Assembly: GCA_008704415.1 (NCBI GenBank)
Contig: VXIS01000001.1
Coordinates: 124,001 to 188,000, forward strand
DNA length: 64,000 bases
Source of the DNA: Sphaerosporella brunnea
Taxonomy: Eukaryota > Ascomycota > Pezizomycetes > Pezizales > Pyronemataceae
Direction: 5' to 3'
Shown: positions 32,867 to 44,677 of the stretch, one piece after another
How positions within the stretch are numbered: position 1 is the stretch's first letter
How the letters are laid out: every line of letters starts with the position of its first letter
The notes under the pieces: generated by a model
Told to the model about the DNA's origin: nothing
The model's input: only the letters and a program-made list of their open reading frames with translations
The model's database searches: none
Translations under genes and position numbers: made by a program

Positions 32867-35800
32867 CTACTCTCCGTACAAATCCTCCTCATCGCCCTGC
32901 GCGGGGTCCTCCCACTGGGGCGGCGGTGCTCCAACCTCTCTCTCACTTCCGTCGTCGTCAACCGCAACGGCCTTCCCCTTCCCCTTCCTATCGATCTGCA
33001 ACATCTGCTGTTGTTGCTCTTCCTCCTGCTGTTGTTGGGGTGCCTTATCCGGCTGTTCAAACTGTTCTCTGACACGTTGGTAGTGTTCCAATTCCTTTGC
33101 ACTACATCTCCGTCAGCGTATGAAAAAAAGAGAGAGAAGAGGGAAACAAACCTAACACTACCAACCAGCTCTCGTCTCGCCTCCTCAAAGTCTGCATGCG
33201 AGACAACGACCCTGACGTCCTCTTCTGTAGCGACATTATCGAACCACCACGCGGTTCCAACTTTACTTCCGTCTCCCCTCTGCATCTCCAGCTCCTGGAT
33301 CCTGCGGTCGACCCATCTAGCCTGCCGCGTGATCGCCTTCAACATCGCATCTGAGCACAGCGCATACAGGTCTGCACCGGTATAGGTAAACGGCAGGGTC
33401 TCAGCGACATCCTGCAGTCTGCACTTGGCATCAAGGCTAAACTTCCGCGTCAGCGCTTCCAAGATAGTGAGTTGTTTTTCGTGTGTGTCAGAGACGCCGA
33501 GATACAGCATTTTGTCGAAGCGGCCTGGACGCAGCAGGGCGGGGTCGAGGAGGTCGGGACGGTTGGTTGCGCCAATGACGAAGACGCCGCCGGAGCCTTC
33601 TTTACCCTCGCTCATGCCGTCGAGTTCCGCGAGTAGCTGAGAGACAATACGGTCCATGACGCCACCGGAGTCGCCCTGGTTTCCACGCTTGGGCGCGACC
33701 GAGTCCAGCTCGTCGAAGAAGACGACGCAAGGGCGCGCATCGCGGGCGCGCTGGAACACGCGGCGGACATTCGCCTCCGATTCTCCGATGTACATGTTCA
33801 GCAGCTCGGGGCCCTTGATGGAGAAGAAGTTGAGCGAGAACTCGGTAGCGATCGCTTTGGCGAGGAGTGTTTTTCCGGTTCCGGGCGGGCCGTAGAAAAG
33901 AATGCCGCTGCGCTTCTTCATGCCTTTTGCGAAGAGCTCCGGCCGCTCCAGCGGGAGCTGGATTGTTTCCATCACTGCATACTTGACGTTGGCGAGTCCT
34001 CCGACGTCGTCCCAGCTTACGTTTGGGATCCGTGGCGCGCCGATGGAATCCGAGAAGTTGCGCCGAGCGGCTTCGACTGCGACGTCGAAATCAACTCGGC
34101 AGACGGCGGTGACGAGATCTCCGCCGGCGAACTGGAGATCCGCTATTGTAGGCAGCTCCCGTGGGGGTGTGGGCGGCGAAGACTTCCGGAGGCGTTTGGC
34201 GAGGGCTGCAACGCGGGACTTGGAGGCGGCCACGGCGCGGTCCAGAACATCGCTCAGGTCTCCGGCGACCAGGGCGGCAGTCTTAACCGCGATGGCACCA
34301 AGATCCACGTCGGAGGCCAATCGGATACGTTTCTCGTCGACGATGGTGGAGAGCAATGCTGCACGCTCCTTCTCATCAGGAGCCCCGACCTCCAGCTCGT
34401 GCGTAAAGACGTTGCGAACAGTGTCCGAGAGTTTGTCGACCTCTGTTGTGGTCGCTACGACGATTTTTAGGTCCGAAACTATCTCTTTCAAGACTTCACC
34501 CATGCGCCCTGCGGTAAGGGCTTCAATGTGCGAGATGAGGAGCACGCAGGTTTCTTTACCGCAAGACAGTGCTCGGTCTACACGTGCGCGGAGGAAAGCT
34601 TCAGTCTTTGTGTCTCCCGCTCCGCCGTCCGCAATGATGTCGTATGCGTCGATGTGGAAAACGTGGACTCCAACATCGGCCGCCGCAGCCTGCGCAAGTG
34701 TCCGCTTACCGATGTCTCTCTGGGTGGATGTGACCAGGATCGCGATCGGCTGCAGATTCATCTTTATGGCCCTGGGAGAAGTGGCAGCAGCGATCAGCTC
34801 CCGAAGCCGCCGCTGGGTCTGGCTGATGAAACGGGCAGGCATGGTGATCTGGACTGGTTGGCCAAGTAGTGTAGCCTCACGTAGAGGGGGGGGGCGGATT
34901 CCGAGGTAATTTTCCCAAGTGGAATTCATGGTAGGAGGGACTTTACGTTTCTCGCTGCCGGCTTGCACCATACGTGTGCTTGCTGGATCGACAAAGACGA
35001 CGTCGCCCCAGGGGTCCTCCCTGGGCCCTCTGTCGTCACCAAGTCGGGACGGCGAGAGAGCCTTGGAATCGGCATCCTCCACAGCGGAGGAGACGATGCT
35101 GCCCACGCGGAACCATGCAACGCAATTTCTGCGGCCAGCGTCGGAGGAGGCAAGAAGCTCTTCCGTCACACCGTCTTCACTGGTGTCACCGTAAAGGCTG
35201 CGCGCGAGCACTTCGTCGGTGCTTACTGCTATCAGGTCGCCCTTTTTGACCAGGCGTCGGCAAGTTTCGAAATAGGATTTTAGTTGTAGCAACAGAGAGG
35301 GCTGTAGCGCGCGGTCTGTTGAGGTCGGGGATGCAATGCGTAGAAGTGTGACTTCTTTGGCGGAGGGCGGGAATGCCGGGGCATGTGAATGTAGCACCGA
35401 AGATGCTGATGGCGGGACCGAGGGCAAAGGTGACAAGAGTACGTCGGAGGAAGGATTGTCTGGCAGAAGGTTGGCCAGCAGCACAGGCGACAGATACACA
35501 ACTCTCCCGCCAGATGCTCCAATGCTTATGGCCTTCCCTTTACCTTTCTTCGAGCTCTTCGTTTTGTTTGTGGGCCCCTCCCACGACTCTGGCAAAGAAA
35601 ACACCCGTACTGGCCGGCCAAGCGCTTGTTCCTTGCCTTCACTTTCTTCCCGTTGGGGGACTCCCCTGCTGCCGTTTCTCACCATGCTCCCACTGCTTGT
35701 AGGCCGGAACCCCCTTCCTCTGGCCACACTCTCGGCCGCAGTCCTGAGTGGCGAGGTTGGGGCATCATCCTGTGGCGATGGTGCGGGAGAAATCTTGATC

Positions 35801-36984
35801 CAATCTCCCGAAAACACTCCCAATTTTGCCAGATCGCCGACCTTCACGAACACGCGCGCCTCGTCATCATCCCCCTCCCTCGGTTTCGGGTGCAGGTAAC
35901 CCGGCGGCACCGGTGCGGTCAATGGCTGCGGTCTGAAGATCCTGCCAGCGGACTTTGGCGGCGTCTGCCCGGGCGTCGGCGAGGCAATTCCATTCCTCAC
36001 GAGCGTAGGCGTGGAACTTATACTCGGGAATGACACAGCCGTCGTGGTAGACGGCGCCGTCAAAAACGTCGAAAACTCGAGCGCATCATCCTCCTCGTCA
36101 TCGTCATCACTGAGCATCACCGTGTCTGCAGAGGCATCAGATTCCTCACTATTTCCGCCGGCAAGAATGGCAAAGCCGTCTGTAGCTGCTGCTTGCCGCT
36201 GCCCTCCTCGCTCCTTTACTACTACCACTTTAGTGTCTGGCTTCAAAAACCCCTGATTCACGGGCTCCGTCAACGCAATTCTCGCGGTACGTCCCACGGC
36301 TGAGCGGCCATAATTCAACCGCAAGGGCTCCCCAGTGTGGACAATCTTGATCTTCGACAAAGCATCCTTTACACGGTCTTCGAGATCGTGGTCGGTCTCG
36401 TGCACCTGGGTGCCAGGGATGGTGCGGACATTTACGATTACAGACTCCAGGTACGCCGGGTTCACTGCCGTGATCAACACGCCAGTCTGGCGCTTATTCG
36501 GCAGGCGCAGGTCTGCCAGGGGGCCGATATTCATCGAGCTGGGGATGAGCACGGTGTTTGGCGGCAACGACGGGAACTGCGAGGACGTAGGCATCAGCGT
36601 CACTGGGAGGATGGTCCATTTCCGCACGCTGGCGGCGGAGGCCAAGGGCGCGATCGCGAGGTAGAGTGTAGGTGGCAACGGCTCGTCTTCAGGTTCCTCT
36701 GCAAACACAACCCCCGATTAGCTGGTAGCTTGCCGCTGGGGGAAGAAACCACACGCACCGTTTAAGTCGATGTCTTCCAGCTTCCTGTCCGCCACTACCA
36801 CCTTCTTTTGGAAACCGAAGACGTCGCGCCAGATGTCTTCGCTCACGAAACCGGCGTCGCCGCGGAGCTCGTCGATGATGAAGCGCGCCACGGCGGGAGG
36901 CCGATTCTTCGGGCGTTTGCGAAGGGACGCGGGCGGTGGTTTTATGGTGGCGGGAGCCGGGGGTGGGGACATTGATGAAGACAT
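32867..36984 (-). CDS. PEX6: peroxisomal AAA ATPase Pex6
   Basis: Pex6 forms a hexamer with Pex1 and extracts ubiquitinated Pex5 from the peroxisomal membrane for recycling. Three exons, 36984-36759, 36698-33152 and 33101-32867, encode 1,335 aa. The final junction gives ELVGSVSAKELEHYQRVR, the usual Pex6 C-terminal helix. The N-terminal half (1-650) holds the N domains with long Ser/Pro-rich inserts. D1 is degenerate: its Walker A position reads TSTQRDIGKRTL near residue 728, as is normal for Pex6. D2 is intact, with GPPGTGKTLLAKAIA near 1010, Walker B VVFFDELDSVAPKRG, the Pex6 signature NMYIGESEANVRRVFQRARD, and GATNRPDLLDPALLRPGRFD with arginine fingers. The C-terminus is Gln-rich (QQQQEEEQQQQ) and acidic, an extension beyond the core family. 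The gene is divergent from the ankyrin gene, with 406 bp between start codons. Confidence 0.96.
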
Positions 36985-37390
36985 TATTATTGTTGCTGTA
37001 TGTATGTGGGGGGGGGGTCTATTGCATTAGGCGTTAGGCGGAGGTTGATGGCGATGGATTGTGGAGTTGGAGTTAGAGATTGGGGCAGTCAGCCAGGGTT
37101 CTTTGGCGTTGTTGCCATGTGCCTCGGCATGGAGCTTGAAGTGGATGCGGCTCGGCTACCGACTGGGCGAACCTTCAACAACAACACATGATCAGGTTTG
37201 TGAGAGGCCATTGAATGTGTATTCCAATTGATCATGTTATGGCTCTGTCAATTCGAAAGACTCTGCTCCTACTATAACTACATCAAACTCACTCCCCACA
37301 CTGCCTCAGTTTTCTGATGACATCTCCCAAAACTCCGCTATCTCCGGGCACATAACCAACCGCAGCACAACTCAACACAGTCCCACAACC

Positions 37391-38434
37391 ATGACCGCCG
37401 CCGCCCTGACAGCTCTGCCCGCCGAACTGATCTTCGCGATCGCCTTTTTCCTGCCAGTGCCAGACGTGCGCTCCCTAACCCTCGCCTCCCGGCGGCTTCA
37501 CCAGCTCCTCGTAGCCGAGCTCCAGAAAGCTCTCCCAACGCACCTAACCGCGGACCGGCACGAAACCGTGCTCCACCTCTCGGCAGCACGGGGGAACCTC
37601 GCTCTCTCCTCTCTAGCCCTCGCTCTGGGGGTATCCCCAAATGCGCTCAGCATAAACGAGTCCACAGCGTTGCACTACGCCAGCATCTTCGCGCACACCT
37701 CTATCGTCTCGCTGCTGCTATCTCACGGCGCCGAGATCAACGGTGCAAACCGTCACGGGAGTACTGCGCTCCATTACGCCGCGGCCGCCGGGAAGATAGA
37801 GACTATAGAGGTGCTGCTGAAAGCCGGGGCGGAAGTCAACGCAGTAGCGGACTATGATCTTACCCCGCTGCACCGCGCCGCGGGGGAGGGGCACGCGGAA
37901 GCTACTGGTGTCCTGATCCGCGCCGGCGCGCACACCGACGCCTTCAATTTCACTGGCGCGACGGCACTGCACCTGGCTGCGCGACGGGGGCACGCAGACG
38001 TAGTGGTAACCCTCCTAGACGCGGGGGTAGACGTGCGACAGCGGCTGCGGGATTCACACGGGACGGCGTTGCACTGGGCGGCGGAGACGGGGGAGGTGGA
38101 GGTGTGCCGGGTGTTGCTTTCTCGCGGGGCAAACGTGGGGGATGTTGATTTTGAGCGCAAGACGCCGCTGCATATCGCTGCTGATAAGGGGAGGCCGGGG
38201 GTTGTGGAGTTGCTGCTGAGGTCCGGGGCGGATCCGAAGGCGGAGGATGAGCGCGGGAGGGAGCCGGCTCGGATGGTTGCGCCGGGGAGACGGCGGGAAG
38301 TACGGGATGCGGCGAGGGAGAAAGAGTTTGAGGAGGTCAAGAAGTTGCTGGAGGAGGCTGGAGGCAAGGTGGGGAGGTTTGCCGAGATGGATGTGTTGAT
38401 CAATAAGCTGAAGGTAGAGATGGTGATTCAGTAG
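37391..38434 (+). CDS. F-box-like / ankyrin-repeat protein
   Basis: Single-exon gene of 347 aa, start in ccacaaccATG context. Residues 8-40 (LPAELIFAIAFFLPVPDVRS, then LTLASRRLHQLL) form an F-box-like helix pair. Residues about 55-290 are seven consecutive ankyrin repeats with the usual signatures, such as STALHYASIFAHTSIVSLLL, GSTALHYAAAAGKIETIEVL, LTPLHRAAGEGHAEATGVLI and KTPLHIAADKGRPGVVELLL. The C-terminus is a charged helix. F-box proteins link substrates to SCF ubiquitin ligases, and the ankyrin array would be the substrate-binding part. The substrate is unknown. The coding region is GC-rich compared with the flanks. Confidence 0.88.
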   Translation: MTAAALTALPAELIFAIAFFLPVPDVRSLTLASRRLHQLLVAELQKALPTHLTADRHETVLHLSAARGNLALSSLALALGVSPNALSINESTALHYASIFAHTSIVSLLLSHGAEINGANRHGSTALHYAAAAGKIETIEVLLKAGAEVNAVADYDLTPLHRAAGEGHAEATGVLIRAGAHTDAFNFTGATALHLAARRGHADVVVTLLDAGVDVRQRLRDSHGTALHWAAETGEVEVCRVLLSRGANVGDVDFERKTPLHIAADKGRPGVVELLLRSGADPKAEDERGREPARMVAPGRRREVRDAAREKEFEEVKKLLEEAGGKVGRFAEMDVLINKLKVEMVIQ

Positions 38435-38491
38435 GAGAGCTTGGACTTGTAGCAAACGAAGCACCGTGGGAAAAAAAAAAAAAAAGAATGA

Positions 38492-38573
38492 TGATGTCCG
38501 CAGGATTCGAACCTGCGCGGGTTGCCCCACTAGCACCTGAAGCTAGCGCCTTAGACCACTCGGCCAGAACACC
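38492..38573 (-). tRNA. tRNA-Leu(CAG), copy 2
   Basis: Identical over all 82 nt to the copy at 29160-29241. It starts 58 bp after the stop codon of the ankyrin gene, on the opposite strand. On the minus strand the gene is followed by a T run (plus 38471-38485), which fits Pol III termination. Confidence 0.95.
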
Positions 38574-39592
38574 TGATGATGTTGGAAGCGTTTTCTTATG
38601 CTACATCAACGTTTATGCCCTTTTTGAGGCAGATAAACTCAGCAATTTGTCGCCATCTAACACCTGAACAGTCCCCTCAAGCATTACACTATCCTCCACA
38701 GCCCTAACTGTCGTCTGGAGGTAAGCTTACATCTGTGGGGTTCTCACCCCAGAAGGGAATCCCGTCCTCCATCTTCACCTTTTAAAAACCGATACTGAAC
38801 ACTTCCCACAATATTAAAGCCACGCTTCACTAACCCCTTCCCTCCCCCCCTTCCGAGAGACAAACGACTGCGTTTGCAGCAGCCTAGACACAAACAAGCC
38901 CGCTCTGAACCGTTGATGGCACACAAAAACGCGTACGGACCTTATCCGTACCTGTACCCCAACTTCCCATAAAGGGCCGACTTCTCAGATATATACTGTA
39001 GCATACTTTATATCCCTTTATGCGGACGCCACATGTACGCAAGGGTTTTCCCTCTGTTTTTTTGTTTTGTTTTTTTCGTGGACCGATGTTTGATAGCTGC
39101 CGAGTGATAAAGCAAAGCGTGACGGGGAAAACAGTGCTGGTCATGTCTGGCGGAATCTTGATTTTACTGGGGCCGGTGAGCCCGGGTTTATCAGCTGCTG
39201 CGGCCAGCAGCCACTATCACTAGCCACCGAATGCCTCGTCCGTTGTTCAGAAGTGTCGCCGTCCGTACTCCATGATCATTGCTGTTATGTAGATTACTTA
39301 TGAGTAGGCTTCAAACCAATTCATCTATTAGGTACTATCCTCCACTGTCAACAGTTAGTTCACGCGCTTGGGATATGCTTTGGCCCAACTCCATCAGTTA
39401 GTCTCATAATAGTCCACACATTCGTTAGCAAACCCGCCGCCAACCCCCCCCCTAAACGAATCATATTTATTCTCCGCGTGCTCGATTTCCTGTAGGGGTC
39501 GATAATTACGATTCTCACAGCTAGAATCACTATACCACACGTTTCTATAGCTCTCCACAAACGATACAGAGCGTGAGGAAAAAACTACACCG

Positions 39593-39626
<34 letters not shown>

Positions 39627-40256
39627 CCGAGCGACGCCTCACGAAGCAGGCTTGTTTTTGAACTTTTTTTCGACGTCGAACAACAACGCCGGCGCTCCTA
39701 TCCAAGCACCGTAGTAGCAACACCCACACCAAATCCACCGAGATCTCTCTATATACTCATCTTCGAGCCCGCCTCGATTTCAGTACTAACTGTTTTTTTC
39801 AAATTCTTCAACCTAGTCCAAACCGGGTGATGCGCTCCAGAATACGAATGTAGGACTGCTTGTGGGTGTTGGCTCAGGCTGCTGTGACTTACCGGACCCC
39901 AGACCAACAATTCCCAGTGCACGATTACCTTCGTGTCTGGCGGTGTGTGGCGGATTTGAAAGTTTGACAGAAATTCGGCGTTAAGGCGGCGAGGCATCTT
40001 TATCTATACAAGTATCCATGGAGGCCCAGAACTGATGTGTTTTATCCGTCTTGAGGTCAAAGTTGTTCCCAATCTCGCTTTCCCTCGGACACCGAGCATG
40101 AGGAGGCATCCACATTTATACCTGCTCTCAAGTGCCGTAATATAGAGTCACGTATATACCAGAAAGCTACGTAAGTACCGACCCTAATTTTCAATGTTAA
40201 GGCCAAATGAGAACAACTCCGCAGCCCCGCCCAAAAAAAATGAAATGAAAAAATGA
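38574..40256. other. gene-free stretch between two tRNA-Leu genes
   Basis: Contains an A run of about 31 nt (39594-39624) and a short C run (about 39445-39452). ORFs in this interval are short and show no domain. Confidence 0.45.
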
Positions 40257-40338
40257 TGATGTCCGCAGGATTCGAACCTGCGCGGGTTGCCCCACTAGCA
40301 CCTGAAGCTAGCGCCTTAGACCACTCGGCCAGAACACC
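40257..40338 (-). tRNA. tRNA-Leu(CAG), copy 3
   Basis: Identical over 82 nt to the copies at 29160 and 38492. The minus-strand downstream side is T-rich (plus 40232-40253). Confidence 0.95.
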
Positions 40339-41868
40339 GTTGTGTCAAATTGACCCAAAGGTTTATATGAAGGCCAAAGCCTAGGTACCGGCACTTGCAC
40401 GCTCTGCCCCCAGCTCAGCCCGGCACACATACCGTCAAATCGAAAAAATTTCCGGATCCGAAATGTCACGACCACCCCGACAAGCGCGCTCACGTAAGGC
40501 TGTGAGTCCAGACCTTTTTCTCAATCAAACCTAGGTAAGCAAGTATTCACACTTGCTCTCGGCAAACCTAAGATCCTGATCTTCGTTGCCTTGCCTTGCC
40601 TTGCCTCGAGGCCTGATGATCCGGCGGCGGCGGCCCGGGATCGTCTCGATATCGGGCTCGCAGCTCGCTCACGCGCACAATTTTCAACACAGGGATTTTG
40701 GGGGGGGGGGTGTAAACGGGCCGAAGCTTTGGTGCAGAGTATCTCCCCGGTGTGCTTCAAACAAAAAAAATCTCTACATACATAGGTTTCAAAGTGACAC
40801 CGGCTCTTGCAATATTGCCGGCAAGACCAACCAACCAACCAACCAACCAACCAATCAAACCACCCCCACTCGCTCACTCGCTCGCTCGCTCGCTCGGGGA
40901 TTAATCTCGAGTCTCGACGATCCGGCGGATCCGGCACCGAATCTGTTCCCAACTATATACCTCGTGTGGGCCATCCACTCCATCTCATCTAAATAGAGTG
41001 TTTACCGTAGTTATGTAGCGTTTTTTTTTTCTTTTCTTTTCTTTTCTTTTTTTTCTTTTTTTTCTTCCGTTTCCAGACACAACACCGACGGCTGCAGTCT
41101 GCCGATATACTATCGCGATCGAAGGGTCTAGGTCCCGCGTATTCAAAGCGTGAAATTGTGGCCGGAGATATTTATACAGCGGCACCTAGCACTGTTGTTC
41201 AGCCTTGCGATCGCCGAGAAGACAGACAGGCTGAATTGCGACCAACACGTGTGGGATGGCTACTTAGTAGTTACACACATAGCAAGCGCTCTATGTATCT
41301 ATCGGGTTTCACATGCATGCATAAAAAAAAAAAAAACTGATCACGATCGATTATTCCTACATAGATACGTACGACTTCGCTCCTGCAGCCGGTCCATCAT
41401 CAGCCCCACATAGAGTACTATATCCCACGTGAAAAAGCGGCACGAACGCTTAAGATCGGGCCGCGGCCGCGTGCGGCTGCGGGTACAGTAAGCACTTGTA
41501 AATTGGGACCTCGGCCCCGCATTTTGTGAATTCGAAAAAAAAAAAAAAAAAAAAAAAAGAAAGCGGCCGCGCATATGAACGTTCTGTATAGGTAGGTAGG
41601 TACTAAGCAGATATTATAATAGGAGAGTACGAGTACGTAGCCACTGTATTGTATACATAAATACATTCCGATATGTGCGCATGCGCATGCGCTTGCTGGG
41701 TTCAGGCCAGATCCGTGCGTTTACTTTTCACAAGCAAATCCATGCGCTCGCACTCTTGCACCCGAAGTTGATGTCTCGCCGCACAGACTTCTTGAGTACA
41801 ATAACTACAAGTCGGACATACCCAACAGCCCATCATGGCCAGATATCTATGTAGATATTTACTCATAT
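40339..41868. other. gene-free stretch with CCAA and CGCT microsatellites
   Basis: Holds (CCAA)n at 40826-40853, (CGCT)n at about 40869-40897, a TTTTC-rich tract at 41022-41066, and A runs at 41323-41336 and 41537-41558. No gene is supported. Confidence 0.5.
40826..40897. repeat. (CCAA)n followed by (CGCT)n microsatellites
   Basis: About seven CCAA units, then after 15 bp about seven CGCT/CACT units. The two tetranucleotide repeats lie side by side. Confidence 0.85.
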
Positions 41869-41877
41869 TAATTATAT

Positions 41878-42417
41878 GAGTAAAGGTCTACAATGCCCGT
41901 CTGGCGCTTATTATGTTTTATAATGCCCGACCGGTTTTAACTACCCGCACCTGAAGTTCCCCAACAAAATAAAGCGTCAAGAGAAACGTCCATAATGCCC
42001 GTCTGTGGCTAAGAGAAGAGAATTATTGCAAGGTCTCTGCGAGGCCCAACGGCACGTCTTACAACGGGGGAACAGCGTGCACGGTGCTCTGGATGTGTTC
42101 TCTCGCTGTAGAGGGGAAGGCCACAATGTGCGAAACCGCAGAGCGCTCCCTCCCGGACTCTGAATTTCTTTGGTCTTTGGTTTTCTTCATTTTGTAGATA
42201 GAGAGTGCTCAAATTGTACTCGTACTCATTCACGTTCTGGTCACTTAGCCGCGGCCCCCCAGGGCTCCCGGAGCAGCCTCTTCTCCAGCCACCACCTCTT
42301 CTTTTTGACGCGTTATTGTTTTCTTCGCGCGTTATTTTGTTGTGGTGCGGGTAGTTAAAATCGGTCGGGCATTGTAAAACATAATAAGCGCCAGACGGGC
42401 ATTGTAGACCTTTACTC
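41878..42417. mobile_element. 540-bp Mutator-type MITE with 74-bp TIRs and 9-bp target duplication
   Basis: The left TIR (41878-41951) and right TIR (42344-42417) are inverted copies of 74 bp with about two mismatches. They begin GAGTAAAGGTCTACAATGCC. The element is flanked on both sides by the identical 9-mer TAATTATAT (41869-41877 and 42418-42426). Long TIRs with a 9-bp duplication are the hallmark of Mutator-like elements. The 390-bp interior has no transposase ORF but carries a further AATGCCCGTCTG copy near 41994-42005. It is non-autonomous and its near-perfect TIRs suggest recent activity. Confidence 0.85.
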
Positions 42418-43147
42418 TAATTATATCGATATCGATCCCGGACCCAAATTTTCAGCCTGAGCATGATCATCGGAAAAACCACAAATTCGGAAACTTGATG
42501 CCTACCTATAATACTCTCTACTATCAGCTCCTACGTATGTACGAAGCTGTGCTCCACATAAAAGACCCCCGCACCCCTTGCTATATAGGCAGCTGCAGTG
42601 CTTTGGGGGGGGGCAGATACGCGAAGCTTGTCGCCGAATCCTTCAGCGGCGATTTTTTTGAGGAGGCCGATCTTCAGCTCATGATCACACCGCCAGCTGC
42701 AGAGCACGATGGCATCATAACTAGTGGTCAGGTGGGTGGGCGCGCGAGGCAGAACAAAATCATGCTTCTTCTTCTTCTGCTTTCCTTTCTCGTTTGTTCA
42801 CTTGATATTATGCACCATTTCGAATCCGTTGAGCGGGGGGGGGCGGGGGAGTATTTTTTTCCCCATGTATGTAGAATTCGAAGTGGGTGGGTCTTTTGTT
42901 CGACCCCACCGCGCTGCTGCTGGTTCAGATCAATGATTTTTATGAAATCGATAGGACACGCGGTTATGTATCATACAGAAAAGCAGTGAGCCGTCAAACC
43001 TGCATGCTCCCGTCGCTGCTGCTGCTGCACACGGACGAAGCGGAGATTGCGTTGTGTGTGTGTGTGTGTGTCATGACACACACCTCTAAAAGCACATTCC
43101 AAACAGCAGATTTTCGCTGATCGCAAACAAAACTTAGTGATGAGCAG

Positions 43148-43209
43148 AGGGGCTGGGCTGGGAGGCTGGGCGGGGGGGGGGGGGGGGGAGCGCGGGGGGC
43201 GCGGGGGGG
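43148..43209 (+). repeat. G-rich tract with potential G-quadruplex
   Basis: Starts with GGGGCTGGGCTGGGAGGCTGGG and continues into about 18 consecutive G, then two further G6-7 runs separated by GC steps. This easily meets the four-tract G-quadruplex pattern on the plus strand. Confidence 0.75.
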
Positions 43210-44621
43210 TTTACGTAGCTGGTATGTAACTTGGAAAGTCGAAATTTGAACTCACGGCATCATGGAATCTCACCATATCGCTCGTGCGAAAGATGATCGC
43301 ACCTGCCCCGTTTTTTTCGCGCCACTGTTCGGAGCTGAGCCGTGGTTCCTGATAACGACCGCAGCGCGCTGCCACACAAACCTTCCTTCCCGGTCGAAGG
43401 TCTGTAAACTTCGGGTTCGGCTCGCAGACGAAACACTCGCGGTTTGAGACCAGCTCAGTGGTTCTGGTAGCGACAAGACCAGACAAGACAAAAAATTGAA
43501 ATTGCCGTCGGTTCTGATGGTACGTAAAAAGTAGGCAGGAAAGGTAGGTGGCAGGTGGGGAGAAATCTGGATCTCGGGATTCTCCCACGTTTCCGCCCGG
43601 CCGGGCAGCCAGGCGCAGCCACCACGGCTCGATTCGCCAGTCGCCGTCCTCCGCGTCTAGCTTTCTCTCGACTTCCCTCGCGTTCTCGACAATGCCGGTG
43701 TTGCGCCGTGCATAAACAAACGTAATTGCAGCTCTTATGCCGCTGTTATTGGGCGCGCTCTCCTGCGTGGGTGATTTCGGGTGTGCTTTCTCTCCATCCG
43801 AGAGTAGCTTCTTTTTTCAACGGTGTGGGTGGGACTTTAGAGTTTAGTTAAACCTCCGGCAAAGAGCGACCACGTTTCTTGTCACCTCCCTTGCCTTAGT
43901 CCTTGGCCGCCTTGGGGCCCACATGGAAGAACCTTGCTGGCGGCGTGGGTTAGATGATCCCTGCACATCAGACGCCTGAGCTCGAGAATGCTGAGCGGCG
44001 GGCAAAGACGGAGCTCGTGATGAAGGACGACTGCGAAAGTTGAAGATATTCGTCCCGGTATCATGCGAGCGGGGCTGTGATTTTGTCGACGCCTTCGCGG
44101 TCGCGGCGGTCGTGGTCTTGATCCGAGGAGGAAGGTTGAGGCCGGACGGCGCTGACCCGTGACTCGCGAGCCGCGTCTGGTCCATGATGTGCGTACCCGT
44201 ACCGATGCCGCCGGATGTGGTATTGTTACGCTTGTTGACTGGCCGGAGTCTCGAAGACGCATTATTATGAGATATCACCAACTTTTTATCAAGCCGTTCG
44301 TAAGGTTGTGAATGCAACAGCCCAAGCACCCACCGCAGTGTTGTTCTTTTTGAAGCAGAGTTTGGAGGTGATCATGAGGTTCATGTGGTCTCCATGGAGA
44401 AGTCTATTCATACTCCAGGCGTGGCCATGAACTAGGTATCTTGGAAAACGTTGGGGAGTTTGATTATATGCAAAGGCTCTTCTCCATGTGTGCTTTTTTT
44501 TTTCCCACACCACACTTTTTTTTTTTTTTCGCATCCAATTTGCACAGGAGTCGATCGCGGCCAACGTTGCACATGCAGCAGGTGAGTGGTTGTTGGTCCG
44601 ACCATCACGAACCAGAAGCAA

Positions 44622-44631
44622 TAACAACAAT

Positions 44632-44677
<46 letters not shown>
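44622..44677. repeat. (AAC)n microsatellite
   Basis: About 18 AAC units, with one interruption near the start (ATAACAACAATAAC). Confidence 0.9.

Noticed and set aside
32791..33151. Read-through extension of the PEX6 frame past the last donor site
   Set aside because: The retained intron gives non-family sequence, while splicing 33152 to 33101 restores the expected Pex6 C-terminal helix.
43135..43165. Third hAT terminus (TAGTGATGAGC)
   Set aside because: Only the first eight bases match, and no partner inverted end or target duplication was found.
43844..44329. 161-codon minus-strand ORF
   Set aside because: Low-complexity Ser/Arg-rich product without recognisable domain or neighbouring exons. 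Could be real but cannot be supported.
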